Source: Thiothrix unzii (GTDB lineage: Bacteria > Pseudomonadota > Gammaproteobacteria > Thiotrichales > Thiotrichaceae). From it: a stretch of 64,000 nt of DNA. The translations under genes were made by a program, and so were the position numbers. Position 1 is the first letter of the stretch. Every line of letters begins with the position of its first letter. Shown piece by piece: positions 53,279 through 62,982 of the stretch. The notes under the pieces are model-generated. The model ran no database searches. It had not been told where the DNA came from and saw nothing but the letters and a program-made list of their open reading frames with translations. The stretch lies in assembly GCF_017901175.1 (NCBI RefSeq), contig NZ_CP072793.1, positions 1,798,001-1,862,000 of the forward strand, written 5' to 3'.

Positions 53279-54692
53279 AACCTTAAAACAAACAACATTC
53301 AGATTCTTAAGTAATTATAGAGTTCATATGACAGAGAATAAATGCAACATCGAACAAGTTCTTGAAATACCTGTAACGCACATAAACTTACCAAGTCGAA
53401 TAAAAAACAAACTTGAATCATATAATATTAAAACCATCAAGGATGCAAAAAAATTTCTTGAGAACACTCCATTTATAGACGGAATAAATAAGAATAGCAT
53501 TTCCGAGTCATTAACTATACTGTCGGACTTCATTGAAAATAATAAAAATTTAAGCCCCTCTGAAATTGATAATATAGGTGATAATAGAATATTAGTTGCA
53601 TCAACGCGCGACCAAGACTTAAGCGACTCAATTGATAGAATTGCATATCAAGTTATAAAACGCATTTTCCACAAAGATGAAGAAAGAAATATTAATATTT
53701 TAGACAGAAGATTTTCACTTAAGGGCTACAAAAAATATACCTTAGAAGAAATAGGCACTTATAATGATGTAACAAGAGAGCGAGTTCGACAAATAGAAGC
53801 AAAAACGTTAAAAACGATCTATAACATTTTAACGACAGACAGTAGTAAAAAAGTCAAGGTTGATATAACAATCAGAGAGAAATTTATTCGACTTGAATCA
53901 GAGTTAGAATCAAATGGAAACATCATCAGCGAAGATTCTATAATTTTCTTGTTAAAAAATAATTATCAGTATCAATGCCAAGATAACAACAAGGTAGTAT
54001 TGCTACTTGAAATATTGGGATATGAAAAACTATCAAACTCTTTTAGTATTACATCATTACAGTTAGATTCTCTGTATTACTCAAAAAATAAGATTTCAGC
54101 AAAGGATATAATAAAAGCAACATCCCACATTGCATCATTAATTAAAACCCCCGATAAATATTCACTATTTGATATAGTGGTATCGAACAAGAAAAGAAAA
54201 ATCAAAAATATAAGTAAAAACGACATTATAAATCTTTTATCTAGTTCAAGTTGCGTTGAATGTATAGATAGTGATAAAGAAATATTCCAAACCAAAATCC
54301 ATTGTTTATCTAGTGCCGCAGATAAAGCATACCGTATATTAGTAAATTTAGGAAAGCCTACACATTATCGACAAATAGTTAAAATCATAAATAAACAAGA
54401 AGCAACAAGTTCACATGATGCCTCGCTCACTAGAAATATCACAAATCAAATGGTTACAGATAAAAGATTTACTCCCATTGGAAAAAGTGGAGAATGGGGA
54501 CTTTCCGAATGGAACTCAGTACCTAATATCAGCTCAAAGGACTTAATGATAAAAGCCTTGCATAAAAAAGGCGAACCAATGAAAGCAAAAGAAATACATA
54601 ATGAAATAACTAAAATAAGAGAAAACATCCCATTAAGTTCCGTCAACACTTACTTAGTTTCGCATAAAGATATTTTTATACGAGTTGATCGA

Positions 54693-56006
54693 GAGACTGT
54701 AAACTGAACTGTGTAACTGCTATATAACGTGAATCCCAAGAAGGAGCAGTAACATGGAACGCCTCGACCCGAAACTCATGGATGACTTACTCAGCGATTG
54801 CAAAACGCCTGCTGATGTCAAAAACCTTTACAGCCAGCTCTTGCAGCGGATGATCAACCGCAGCTTGGAAGCCGAATTGGATGTGCACCTAAACTACGAC
54901 AAGGGTGAGCGTAGCGAAGCCGGGCAACGGCGCAGCAATACCCGTAACGGCAAAGGCAACAAGACCATCAAAGGCGAATTTGGTGAGTTGCAGGTAGAGA
55001 CACCGCGTGACCGTGATGGCAGCTTTGAGCCGAAGTTGATACAAAAACGCCAAATACGGTTAGCAGGGATGGAAGAACACATCCTGACGCTGTACGCCAA
55101 AGGCATGACCACCCGCGACATCGAAGACACGATCAAACGCCTGTACGGGGTGGACATCTCGCATACGCTGATCGCGGAAGTAACCGAAGCCGTTCAGGGC
55201 GAAGCTAAAGCGTGGCAGACGCGAGCACTGGATAATATCTACCCGATTGTCTGGCTCGATGGGATTGTCGTTAAAGTTCAACAAGATAAGCAGGTCATCA
55301 ATAAATCAGCCCATGTGGTATTGGCGGTCAACTTACGCGGTGAAAAGGACGTGTTGGGCATCTGGTTGGCAGAAAATGAAGGTGCCAAGTTCTGGTTATC
55401 GGTCTTGACGGAACTACGCCACCGGGGCGTACAAGACATCTACGTGGCGTGCATGGATGGCTTAAACGGCTTGCCTGAAGCCGTCAACGCGGTCTTCCCC
55501 AAAACGCTGACCCAGTTGTGCATGGTACACATGGTTCGCGCCAGCTTGCGCTACGTCACCGCCAAGGATACCAAAGGTGTGGTCGCTGCCCTCAAGCGCA
55601 TTTACCAGTCCAGCACTGCTGAAGAAGCCGAACACGAACTGGAAGCCCTCGACACCGAATGGGGTAACAAATACAAAGCAGTCGTGCGTCTATGGCGCGG
55701 TAACTGGGCGAATGTCATCCCGTTTTTCCAGTTCCAGCCGGAGATCCGCAAAGTGATTTACACCACCAATGCGATTGAATCCCTGAACATGAGTTTGCGC
55801 AAGTTTACCCGCAACCGGCGCATCTTTCCCAATGACAGTTCAGCCCTCAAAAGCCTGTATTTGGCGGTACGCGAAGCCTCGCAAAAGTGGTCGGTCATTC
55901 ACCACTGGAAACCCGCTTTGCAGACTTTTTTACTTATGTTCGGTGAAGAGCGGGTTCCGCTCTCCGCCCTATGAAAAACGTGTTACACAGTTTATTTGAC
56001 AGACTC
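54693..56006 (+). mobile_element. IS256-family insertion sequence (1314 bp)
   Basis: Flanked by perfect 8-bp direct repeats TTGATCGA (54685-54692 and 56007-56014). The ends are inverted repeats: left GAGACTGTAAACTG, then AACTGTGTAAC; right end reversed GAGTCTGTCAAATA, then AACTGTGTAAC, with about 21 of 25 positions equal. It contains one intact transposase gene. Removing element plus one repeat (1322 bp) rejoins the host frame. Confidence 0.92.
54754..55974 (+). CDS. IS256-family (mutator-type) transposase
   Basis: A 406-residue transposase of normal length. The DDE residues are visible: Asp in YPIVWLDGIVVKV, Asp in YVACMDGLNGLPEAV and Glu in YTTNAIESLNMSLRK. AGGAG lies ahead of the ATG. The frame is intact, so this copy is probably active. 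GC content is like the chromosome and unlike the host gene it entered. Confidence 0.93.
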   Translation: MERLDPKLMDDLLSDCKTPADVKNLYSQLLQRMINRSLEAELDVHLNYDKGERSEAGQRRSNTRNGKGNKTIKGEFGELQVETPRDRDGSFEPKLIQKRQIRLAGMEEHILTLYAKGMTTRDIEDTIKRLYGVDISHTLIAEVTEAVQGEAKAWQTRALDNIYPIVWLDGIVVKVQQDKQVINKSAHVVLAVNLRGEKDVLGIWLAENEGAKFWLSVLTELRHRGVQDIYVACMDGLNGLPEAVNAVFPKTLTQLCMVHMVRASLRYVTAKDTKGVVAALKRIYQSSTAEEAEHELEALDTEWGNKYKAVVRLWRGNWANVIPFFQFQPEIRKVIYTTNAIESLNMSLRKFTRNRRIFPNDSSALKSLYLAVREASQKWSVIHHWKPALQTFLLMFGEERVPLSAL

Positions 56007-56937
56007 TTGATCGAGGACTTTATGCACTTAAAGCATGGAAAATGAAAGAACATAAAGATGAGAAAATCAATAATAATGTACATTCTTTGGATGAGGCAGC
56101 AAGTGAGTTATTCAAAGAAAAAACATCAATGAGATTTGCTGAAGCTGTCAGGGAACTAATGAAAAGAACAAATTATAGCGAAATAAATATAAGACAAAGA
56201 CTAAGGGCTTCCCCCAATTTTAAGTTCAAAAAAATTGGGAATGGTAAAAGTTTGATAATTGAATGTATAAACTCAGATTTCCAACGTCTATCAAAAACTG
56301 AGGGAAAAGAGACATTGCGCGAGAGAATATATGAAGAAATCAGAACAATTCTTTATAGCAACCCGAATAAGCCATATCAAAAAGGTGTTCTCTATAAAAT
56401 GATTTCTGAGCAGGTTGAGTGCATCAAACCAACATTTTATAATTATTTGTCAGAAATGAATGATATTGAGAGTTACCAAGAAAATAACAAAACATATGCC
56501 ATTTACAGAAACAAAGAGATTAGTCAATCTATTTCTATAGATATTGAGAGTTATGCGTTAAAAGAAAACTTAAAGCCATACTTGAACAGAGCTATCACAA
56601 AATTAAATATTGATGAGATAGATATTGGCTTATTTGAACTGGGCAGAATATTTGAAACAGAATTAAAGAATTACTTATCTAATGCAAAGGATCAGAAATT
56701 AATTACTGTAAGTAACAACGACTTATCATCACTGGTTAATATGATTAATTGTGTAGTCAGAGAAAAAGTCATGAGTAAAGGTTATGTCTTGCATATTCTT
56801 CGTGAAGAAAGAAATGACCGTGCTCACGGTAAAATACCAACCCTTGATGAGAGAAAAATATTATTAAACAAGGCGCATTATCTAGTTGACAAATACATAG
56901 AATACATATCTTTTTTTAACTCAAAATATTAATAGAG

Positions 56938-57028
56938 AGCCAACAATTTATTCGACGACGGACGCGGTGACAACCCGCGACTCCGACCGACTTACTCTCC
57001 GCCGCGCCCGTCAATTCGGACGTTGACG
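56938..57028 (+). other. attC-like recombination site after the AT-rich gene
   Basis: AGCCAAC (56938-56944, R''-like) begins 5 bp after the stop codon, and GTTGACG (57022-57028, R'-like) ends the site. Inside, GACGGACGCGG (56957-56967) pairs with CCGCGCCCGTC (57002-57012) at 10 of 11 positions around a 34-nt centre. The ...CAACAATTTATTCGACG and ...CAATTCGGACGTTG edges resemble known attC sites. Core bases deviate slightly from consensus, and no integrase gene is in the window. Confidence 0.5.
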
Positions 57029-57095
57029 CTGTAGAAAAACCCTGAAAACAAATATATGGCACTAGTCAAACCAAGCCTGAAGGCATTGAGATAAA

Positions 57096-57533
<438 letters not shown>

Positions 57534-57560
57534 CGCGGCATTATCTGCCAAACAGACGGA

Positions 57561-58448
57561 TTATGCCGCTTCTTTGGCAGGCACTTTTTTCAGCTCAACG
57601 ATGTTACCCCTTGCGGGCTGCGCCTCCTCATCCGCGACTGGCGTAGGTGTTGCCTTGCGCCCGTGCCGCTCATACAAAAAGCTCAACACTGCCTTACGGC
57701 AACGCATGTATTCCACCGACTCCGCCATCGCCACCCGATTACGCGGGCGCGGCAGATTCACCGTCACAATATCCCCCACACTTGCCGCCGGGCCATTCGA
57801 CATCATCACAATCCGGTCTGACAGCAACACCGCCTCGTCCACATCGTGGGTAATCATGATCACCGTATTGCCCAGCGTCGCCTGAATTTCCATCATGGAA
57901 TCCTGCAAATGCGCACGGGTCAAGGCATCCAGTGCGCCGAAAGGCTCATCCAGCAACAGCACTTGCGGTTGCATCGCCAAGGCTCGTGCAATCCCGACCC
58001 GCTGTTTCATCCCGCCGGAAATTTCATCCGGGCGTTTGTGCATGGCATGATCCATGTGTACCAGCGTCAGATTGTGTTCGATCCATTCGCGCATTTCGGC
58101 TTTGGACTTTTTGCCCTTAAACACCTGCTTCACTGCCAATTCGACGTTTTCATACGCCGTCAGCCAAGGCAACAAGGAATGGTTCTGGAACACCACGGCG
58201 CGTTCTGGCCCCGGTTCATTGACTTCGCGCCCATCCAGAATCACCCCGCCCTCGGTGGCTTGATACAAGCCTGCGACGATGTTCAGCACGGTGGATTTGC
58301 CGCAGCCGGAATGCCCGATAATCGACACAAATTCACCCTTTTCAATACGCAAATCCACTTTGTCGAGCGCACGGAACGGCCCTTGCGGGGTAGGAAAGTC
58401 GATGGATACCTGTGAAATCAGCAGGTGATCCGCGTGTTTTGTTGTCAT
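57561..58448 (-). CDS. nrtC: Nitrate ABC transporter ATP-binding protein
   Basis: A 295-residue ABC ATPase. Walker A GHSGCGKST, Q-loop VVFQNHSLLPWLTAYENV, signature EISGGMKQRVGIARALA, Walker B VLLLDEPFGALD and H-loop MITHDVDEAV are all present. The family corresponds to NrtD/NasD-type nitrate uptake ATPases; it lacks the NrtA-like C-terminal domain of cyanobacterial NrtC. AGGAG is 7 nt before ATG 58448, 18 bp after nrtB. It drives nitrate import for NasA and NirBD. Confidence 0.9.
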   Translation of the reverse strand: MTTKHADHLLISQVSIDFPTPQGPFRALDKVDLRIEKGEFVSIIGHSGCGKSTVLNIVAGLYQATEGGVILDGREVNEPGPERAVVFQNHSLLPWLTAYENVELAVKQVFKGKKSKAEMREWIEHNLTLVHMDHAMHKRPDEISGGMKQRVGIARALAMQPQVLLLDEPFGALDALTRAHLQDSMMEIQATLGNTVIMITHDVDEAVLLSDRIVMMSNGPAASVGDIVTVNLPRPRNRVAMAESVEYMRCRKAVLSFLYERHGRKATPTPVADEEAQPARGNIVELKKVPAKEAA

Positions 58449-58466
58449 CACTATTCTCCTTATCGC

Positions 58467-59399
58467 TTAACGCAATGCCGCGTTTTTATCCCACGACACC
58501 TGACGTTGCAGCAGCAACATGCCGCGATCCAGCGCGAAACCGATTAAACCAATCACAATCACCGCCACCATAATCCGCCCCAGCGAATTGGAGCTGCCGT
58601 TCTGGAATTCATCCCACACGAACTTGCCCAAACCGGGGTTTTGCGCCAGCATTTCCGCCGCAATCAGCACCATCCACGCAATCCCCAACGATAAACGCAA
58701 GCCGGTGAAAATCATCGGAATCGCCGAAGGCAGCACGATTTTGCGCACATGCGTCCACCAGCTCAGGCGCAATACCTTACTGACGTTCTGCAAATCCTTG
58801 CTGATATTGGCGACACCCACCGTGGTATTGATAATGGTCGGCCACAAACAGCACAGCAGCACCGTCAACGCCGAGTTGATGAACGATTTATCAAACGTTG
58901 GGTCATCCGACACATACACCGCACTCACGATCATGGTCACAATCGGCAACCAAGCCAACGGCGATACCGGCTTGAAAAGCTGAATCAACGGGTTAAGCGC
59001 GGCGTACACCGTCTGGCTCAAGCCCGCCACAATCCCCAGCGGAATCGCAATAAACCCCGCCAATACAAAACCTGTCATCACCGTGACAATGCTCGTCACA
59101 ATTTGATCAAAAAACGTCGCTTTACCCGTGTAAGGGCGAACACTGATTTCAGCATTCGGGTCTTCCGCCAACGCGGTAGCATTGCGCTCTTCTTGCCGCT
59201 GGTAAAACTCCACCTCTTTCTGACGTGCCGCCCGATGCTCATCCACCAGCCCGGTGAATTGCTCGAAAACCTGCACCGGCCCCGGCACTGCCCCCAACGA
59301 CGTTACAATCTTGGGCGCACCAACCTGCCAAATCGCCAGAAACAGCAGAATACCGAGAAACGGCGCGGCAAAGGTCTGGAATAGTTGCTTGGAATTCAT
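58467..59399 (-). CDS. nrtB: Nitrate ABC transporter permease NrtB
   Basis: A 310-residue permease of the nitrate/sulfonate/taurine class with about six membrane segments and the EAA-type loop ISKDLQNVSKVLRLSWWTHVRKIVLPSAIPMIFTGLRLSLG split over residues 200-240. A charged periplasmic stretch of about 55 residues (EHRAARQKEVEFYQRQEER) follows the first segment, typical of proteobacterial NrtB. CAGGAG precedes the ATG. It is separated from nrtA by 69 bp that contain a palindromic repeat. Confidence 0.9.
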   Translation of the reverse strand: MNSKQLFQTFAAPFLGILLFLAIWQVGAPKIVTSLGAVPGPVQVFEQFTGLVDEHRAARQKEVEFYQRQEERNATALAEDPNAEISVRPYTGKATFFDQIVTSIVTVMTGFVLAGFIAIPLGIVAGLSQTVYAALNPLIQLFKPVSPLAWLPIVTMIVSAVYVSDDPTFDKSFINSALTVLLCCLWPTIINTTVGVANISKDLQNVSKVLRLSWWTHVRKIVLPSAIPMIFTGLRLSLGIAWMVLIAAEMLAQNPGLGKFVWDEFQNGSSNSLGRIMVAVIVIGLIGFALDRGMLLLQRQVSWDKNAALR

Positions 59400-59424
59400 G
59401 AGTTGTCTCCTGTTTGGATAAGCC

Positions 59425-59452
59425 GTAGAGACGCAAAATCTTGCGTCTCTAC
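59425..59452. repeat. 28-bp perfect hairpin repeat between nrtA and nrtB
   Basis: GTAGAGACGCAA and TTGCGTCTCTAC with an AATC loop form a perfect 12-bp stem. Sequences of this GTAGAGACG type are known as scattered palindromic repeats in several bacterial groups. Its place in an operon gap suits 3'-end protection of nrtA mRNA and lower downstream expression. Confidence 0.7.
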
Positions 59453-59468
59453 AACCACGACCTGACCG

Positions 59469-60869
59469 TTAAACCTTCTCGTCTTTCTTCAACCCGATCT
59501 TGAACTGTTCGATGTATTCGTTCGGCTTTGTGCCGTCGTAACTCGTACCGTCGATAAAGTCGCTGGTCGCAGGCTTGTAACCGCTTTCCGCACCGAAGTC
59601 AGGGAAGTCTTCCTTCTTCAGCTTGCCTTCGGCAATCAGAGCTTCAGCAGCGGTTTTGAAGATGTCCGGGCGATAAACCTGCTTGGCAGTTTCATCAAAC
59701 CACTTGTCATCCTTGGGTTCGCCAATTTGACCCCAGCGGCGCATTTGCGTCAGATACCACACTGCGTCGGAGTAATACGGGTAAGTAGCGTTGTGGCGGA
59801 AGAACACGTTGAAGTCCGGCACGTCGCGCTTGTCGCCTTTTTCATACTCAAACGTACCGGTCATGGAATTCGCCAGTACCACTTTATCTGCGCCGACGTA
59901 TTCCGGTTTGGACAGGATTTCAACGGCCTCCTTGCGGTTGGCGTTGTTGTTTTCATCCAACCAGTAAGCAGCACGGATCAGGGCTTTTACCAAACGCGCT
60001 GTGGTATTCGGGTTCTTTTCAGCAAATGCTTTGGTGATACCGAAGACTTTTTCCGGGTTGTTTTTCCAGATTTCGTAGTCGGTAATGACTGGTACGCCGA
60101 TACCTTTGGCGACAGCTTGCTGGTTCCAAGGTTCGCCGACGCAATAGCCGTCAATCGTGCCTGCTTCCATGGTAGCGGGCATTTGCGGTGGCGGGGTGAC
60201 AGAAATCATCACGTCCGCACCAATCTGACCTTTGATGTCGTCTTTGGCGGGTGCGTAAGTGCCGGGGTTGATGCCGCCAGCCGCCAGCCAGTAACGCAAT
60301 TCATAGTTGTGGGTGGAAACCGGGAACACCATGCCGAGGTTGAAAGGTTTGCCACCCTTCTTGTATTCCTCAATAACCGGTTTGAGGGCTTCGGCTTTGA
60401 TCGGATGGACGGGTTTACCGTCTTTCATTTCAACGTGCGGCTTCATTTTTTCCCACACCGCGTTGGAAACGGTGATGCCGTTGCCGTTCAAGTCCATCGA
60501 AAACGGGGTGATAATGTCAGCCTTGGTGCCAAAACCGATGGTGGCGGCGAGTGGTTGCCCTGCCAGCATGTGTGCGCCGTCAAGTTGCCCATCGACTACA
60601 CCATCCAGCAAAACTTTCCAGTTGGCCTGCGCTTCGAGCTTGACGAACAAGCCTTCGTCTTCAAAGAAACCTTTTTCATAGGCAATCGCCAGCGGAGCCA
60701 TGTCGGTCAGCTTGATGAAACCCAATTTCAGATCAGCCTTTTCCGGCTTGCCAATCTCGGCGTATGCGCTGGTGCTCAGCAGCCCAGTACCCATGCCCAA
60801 TGTTAATGCCAACGCCAGCGTCGCTTTCTTGAGGAAGGTACGGCGTTCGGTTACGTGTATGTTGCTCAT
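59469..60869 (-). CDS. nrtA: Periplasmic nitrate-binding protein NrtA
   Basis: A 466-residue NrtA/NasF-type binding protein. A twin-Arg signal ([10 protein letters not shown]) is followed by a hydrophobic stretch ending [10 protein letters not shown], so Tat export is likely. Family blocks: [59 protein letters not shown] and [19 protein letters not shown]. The start ATG 60869 has AAGG 8 nt upstream and lies 20-25 nt after the leader terminator. It is the first gene of nrtABC. Confidence 0.92.
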   Translation of the reverse strand: MSNIHVTERRTFLKKATLALALTLGMGTGLLSTSAYAEIGKPEKADLKLGFIKLTDMAPLAIAYEKGFFEDEGLFVKLEAQANWKVLLDGVVDGQLDGAHMLAGQPLAATIGFGTKADIITPFSMDLNGNGITVSNAVWEKMKPHVEMKDGKPVHPIKAEALKPVIEEYKKGGKPFNLGMVFPVSTHNYELRYWLAAGGINPGTYAPAKDDIKGQIGADVMISVTPPPQMPATMEAGTIDGYCVGEPWNQQAVAKGIGVPVITDYEIWKNNPEKVFGITKAFAEKNPNTTARLVKALIRAAYWLDENNNANRKEAVEILSKPEYVGADKVVLANSMTGTFEYEKGDKRDVPDFNVFFRHNATYPYYSDAVWYLTQMRRWGQIGEPKDDKWFDETAKQVYRPDIFKTAAEALIAEGKLKKEDFPDFGAESGYKPATSDFIDGTSYDGTKPNEYIEQFKIGLKKDEKV

Positions 60870-60891
60870 CGTAAAAACCTTTTTCGTAGCC

Positions 60892-60946
60892 AAAAAAAAA
60901 GCCCTGACAATCTGTTGGCAGAGGAGGAGCCAACAGTCGTCAGGGC
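60892..60946 (-). terminator. Intrinsic terminator in the nrtA leader
   Basis: GCCCUGAC and GUCAGGGC form the outer stem, an inner CUGUUGGC / GCCAACAG helix strengthens it, and nine U follow on the minus strand. The stem has the same GCCCUGA base as the nirB leader terminator. Confidence 0.9.
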
Positions 60947-61026
60947 AGCTTTACCCAAATACCCGCGCTACATCGCACGGTTAGGAGGAGGAGTCATTTC
61001 ATGATTACGCAGTCGCCGTTGACTGC
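60947..61026 (-). promoter_or_regulatory. ANTAR (NasT) antiterminator leader of nrtABC
   Basis: On the minus strand P1 is GCAGUC-AACGGC-GACUGC (61026-61009), a perfect 6-bp stem with an A1/G4 hexaloop whose sequence equals the P1 loop of the nirB leader. P2 is CCGUGC-GAUGUA-GCGCGG (60980-60963), a 6-bp stem with one G-U pair and a hexaloop with G at position 4 but G instead of A at position 1. The terminator follows directly. Same design as the nirB leader, so control by NasT is expected. Confidence 0.8.
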
Positions 61027-61038
61027 ATGGTGATAACT

Positions 61039-61056
61039 ATGCAAAGGGTGTGCCAA
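61039..61056 (-). promoter_or_regulatory. Sigma-54 promoter of nrtABC
   Basis: The minus strand reads TTGGCACACCCTTTGCAT, matching the -24/-12 consensus at all core bases. Start of transcription is expected at about 61028, right before the P1 hairpin. Confidence 0.85.
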
Positions 61057-61185
61057 GTGGAAAAGCTGTAGGTTGGTGGCGGGGTTGGTGGGTTTTGCTT
61101 GCACGCTACCCACCCTTGAGTTCATTAGACTGCACTTATATTGTGCTTTTTCGGCTTAGTTTGGGCAGGATTGGTGCAGTCGCGG

Positions 61186-62361
61186 TTATAGCCGCAACCG
61201 TTCCAACGCCACGTAACTATTCCCCATCGCGATTAGTTGGCTGGCATCGCGCAACACCCACGGCGCGAGACAATGAACTGACGGCAGATAATCCACCGTC
61301 GGATACGGCAAGCTCAGAGTTTCAGCCGCCAAACGATACAACGGCGTGCAATACACCTTCGTCAGCAGTGCCGCAGGGTCAGTGGGCAAAGTTGCCAACT
61401 GACCTGTTGCGTGCATTTGCGCCAAGAAATACTCGCCGTGCGAATGCCAAGGGAAATTGGCAGCATAACGCGCAAACACATTGAAATCAGGCAGCAAACG
61501 TTCCGGTTCATCCGGCGCGTAACGGTAACGCCCCAACAACGGCGGCTGGATCAAGGCAAGCGGCACATCCAAATATTCCGGTCGGGTTAGCAGTTCAGCA
61601 ATCCGCACGCGATTATGCGGCTCGTCCAACCATTGTGCGGCTTCGAGCAAGGCACACAGCAAGGCTTGATGCGTTTCAGGGTTGGCTTCAGCCCACGCTT
61701 GGGTCACACCCAGCACTTTTTCAGGGCCATTGTTCCACAAATCGTAACTGGTAACGGCAACCTGCCCAATACCCCGACTGACCGCTTGCTGATTCCACGG
61801 TTCACCCGCGCAATAACCGTCAATCTGACCTTGCGCCAAGGATTCGACCATTTGCTGCGGGGGAATCACGCGAATTTCCACATCCTGCCCCAACACCAGA
61901 CCGCCATCCTGCAACCATGCCTGCAACAAATAATGGTGCTGTGAGAAAGGGTAGACGCAACCGAACACCAGTTTGCGCGGCATTTGCGCATCTAAAAGAC
62001 GCTTGAGACCGTGCGCTCGCACCGGGGCGGTGCATAATGCTTGCGGGTAATGTTCGCGCATGGCTTGCATCAAGGGGCTGGCAACAGTAATCGCACTGCC
62101 ATTCAGACCAAGACTGAACGCGGCTTGCATCGGAATCCCCAAACCGTCGATGCCCAGCGTTGCCGCCAAAGGCATGGGGGCAAGCATGTGCGCCGCATCA
62201 AGTTCGCCGAATGCCACGCGGTCACGAATATTTGCCCAAGACACTTCGCGCTGCAAGGTGACGTGCAGACCGTATTTTTCAAAGAAACCGCGTTCCAACG
62301 CTGCGACTAACACAGCACAATCGGTTAGGGGCAAAAAGCCGATGCGCAAATCTTGTTTCAT
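61186..62361 (-). CDS. nasS: Nitrate sensor NasS (NrtA-like, cytoplasmic)
   Basis: A 391-residue NrtA-like protein with no signal peptide. It starts directly at MKQDLRIGFLPLTDCAVLVAALERGF and carries the family blocks HMLAPMPLAATLGI and [17 protein letters not shown]. NasS binds nitrate and, when empty, holds the antiterminator NasT inactive. The TGATG junction with nasT shows tight co-expression. The 3' neighbour is the nrtABC promoter region on the same strand, 130 bp away. Confidence 0.88.
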   Translation of the reverse strand: MKQDLRIGFLPLTDCAVLVAALERGFFEKYGLHVTLQREVSWANIRDRVAFGELDAAHMLAPMPLAATLGIDGLGIPMQAAFSLGLNGSAITVASPLMQAMREHYPQALCTAPVRAHGLKRLLDAQMPRKLVFGCVYPFSQHHYLLQAWLQDGGLVLGQDVEIRVIPPQQMVESLAQGQIDGYCAGEPWNQQAVSRGIGQVAVTSYDLWNNGPEKVLGVTQAWAEANPETHQALLCALLEAAQWLDEPHNRVRIAELLTRPEYLDVPLALIQPPLLGRYRYAPDEPERLLPDFNVFARYAANFPWHSHGEYFLAQMHATGQLATLPTDPAALLTKVYCTPLYRLAAETLSLPYPTVDYLPSVHCLAPWVLRDASQLIAMGNSYVALERLRL

Positions 62362-62945
62362 CAGAATTTCCCCCCTAGCAAGGCCATTGCCGCGACGAAA
62401 TTGCGGGCAGCTTCACCGATTTTCATATTGCGATCCATCGCCATTTTGCGCAGGAGTTGGTATGCCTCTTCTTCCGTCAGGTTGCGGTGTTGCATAAGAA
62501 TGCCCTTGGCTTTATCCACATCTTTGCGGTCTTGCAAGCGGGATTTGTAGTCTTCCAGCTCATCTTTGAGCTTTTGGTGTTCTTGAAAACGGGCAATCGC
62601 CACTTCCAACACCGATTTCAGGCGCTTTCCCGGCAAATCATCGACGATATAGGCACTGACTCCGGCACTAATGGCAGCACGGGTGGTTTCAAGGTCGCTT
62701 TGTTCGGCAAAAAACACGATGGGCTTGGGCATTTCGCGGCTAACATTGCGCAGCGATTCGAGGGTGTCGCGGTCGGGGCTTTGCATGTCGATGAGGATAA
62801 TGTCGGGCTGGTGGGTACGCACCGCAGCGAGCAGGTTTTCACCTTGCCCGACGCGGATAATGTGAGCATAACCAGCCGCGAGGAGCGCAACTTCAAGACT
62901 CGCAGAGCGGTCGGGGTCGTGATCGACCAACATCAATTTATGCAT
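62361..62945 (-). CDS. nasT: ANTAR-domain antiterminator NasT
   Basis: A 194-residue protein: an N-terminal receiver-like domain (MLVDHDPDRSASLEVALLAAGY, IILIDMQSPDRD, VSAYIVDDLPGKRL), then a coiled helix and a C-terminal ANTAR domain (DRKDVDKAKGILMQHRNLTEEEAYQLLRKMAM, with conserved Ala, Leu and aromatic positions). It binds paired hexaloop hairpins to prevent termination; two such leaders are found before nirB and nrtA. AAGG precedes the ATG. A sigma-54-like promoter lies about 40 bp upstream. Confidence 0.92.
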   Translation of the reverse strand: MHKLMLVDHDPDRSASLEVALLAAGYAHIIRVGQGENLLAAVRTHQPDIILIDMQSPDRDTLESLRNVSREMPKPIVFFAEQSDLETTRAAISAGVSAYIVDDLPGKRLKSVLEVAIARFQEHQKLKDELEDYKSRLQDRKDVDKAKGILMQHRNLTEEEAYQLLRKMAMDRNMKIGEAARNFVAAMALLGGKF

Positions 62946-62982
62946 GTGAACCTTGTTATAAGCAAAAGCTAATCACAAGAAT

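Larger units (their letters stand above)
53328..56932 (+). pseudogene. AT-rich HhH/sigma-r4/HARE-HTH/HEPN-like protein gene, split by IS256
   Basis: Two AT-rich frames (53328-54692 and 56015-56932) join in frame across the IS256 element and its 8-bp duplication to give 760 residues. N-terminal residues 10-70 look like a helix-hairpin-helix/RpoA-CTD-like unit. Residues 118-168 resemble sigma-70 region 4 (YTLEEIGTYNDVTRERVRQI). Residues about 325-455 hold two HARE-type winged helices (KAYRILVNLGKPTHYRQIV, MIKALHKKGEPMKAKEIHNE), the second cut at its end by the IS. Two more winged-helix-like units follow, then an all-helical C-terminus with RNDRAH (residues 721-726), the Rx4H pattern of HEPN ribonucleases. 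Base use is far more AT-rich than the neighbours, suggesting transfer. A DNA-binding sensor coupled to an RNase, perhaps in phage defence, is inference. Confidence 0.72.

Noticed and set aside
53071-53298. Minus-strand open frame of 75 codons before the AT-rich gene
   Set aside because: No recognisable domain, no ribosome-binding site seen, and it overlaps the proposed cassette boundary.
59727-60806. Plus-strand open frame of 359 codons opposite nrtA
   Set aside because: A shadow of nrtA; composition and lack of domains argue against a gene.
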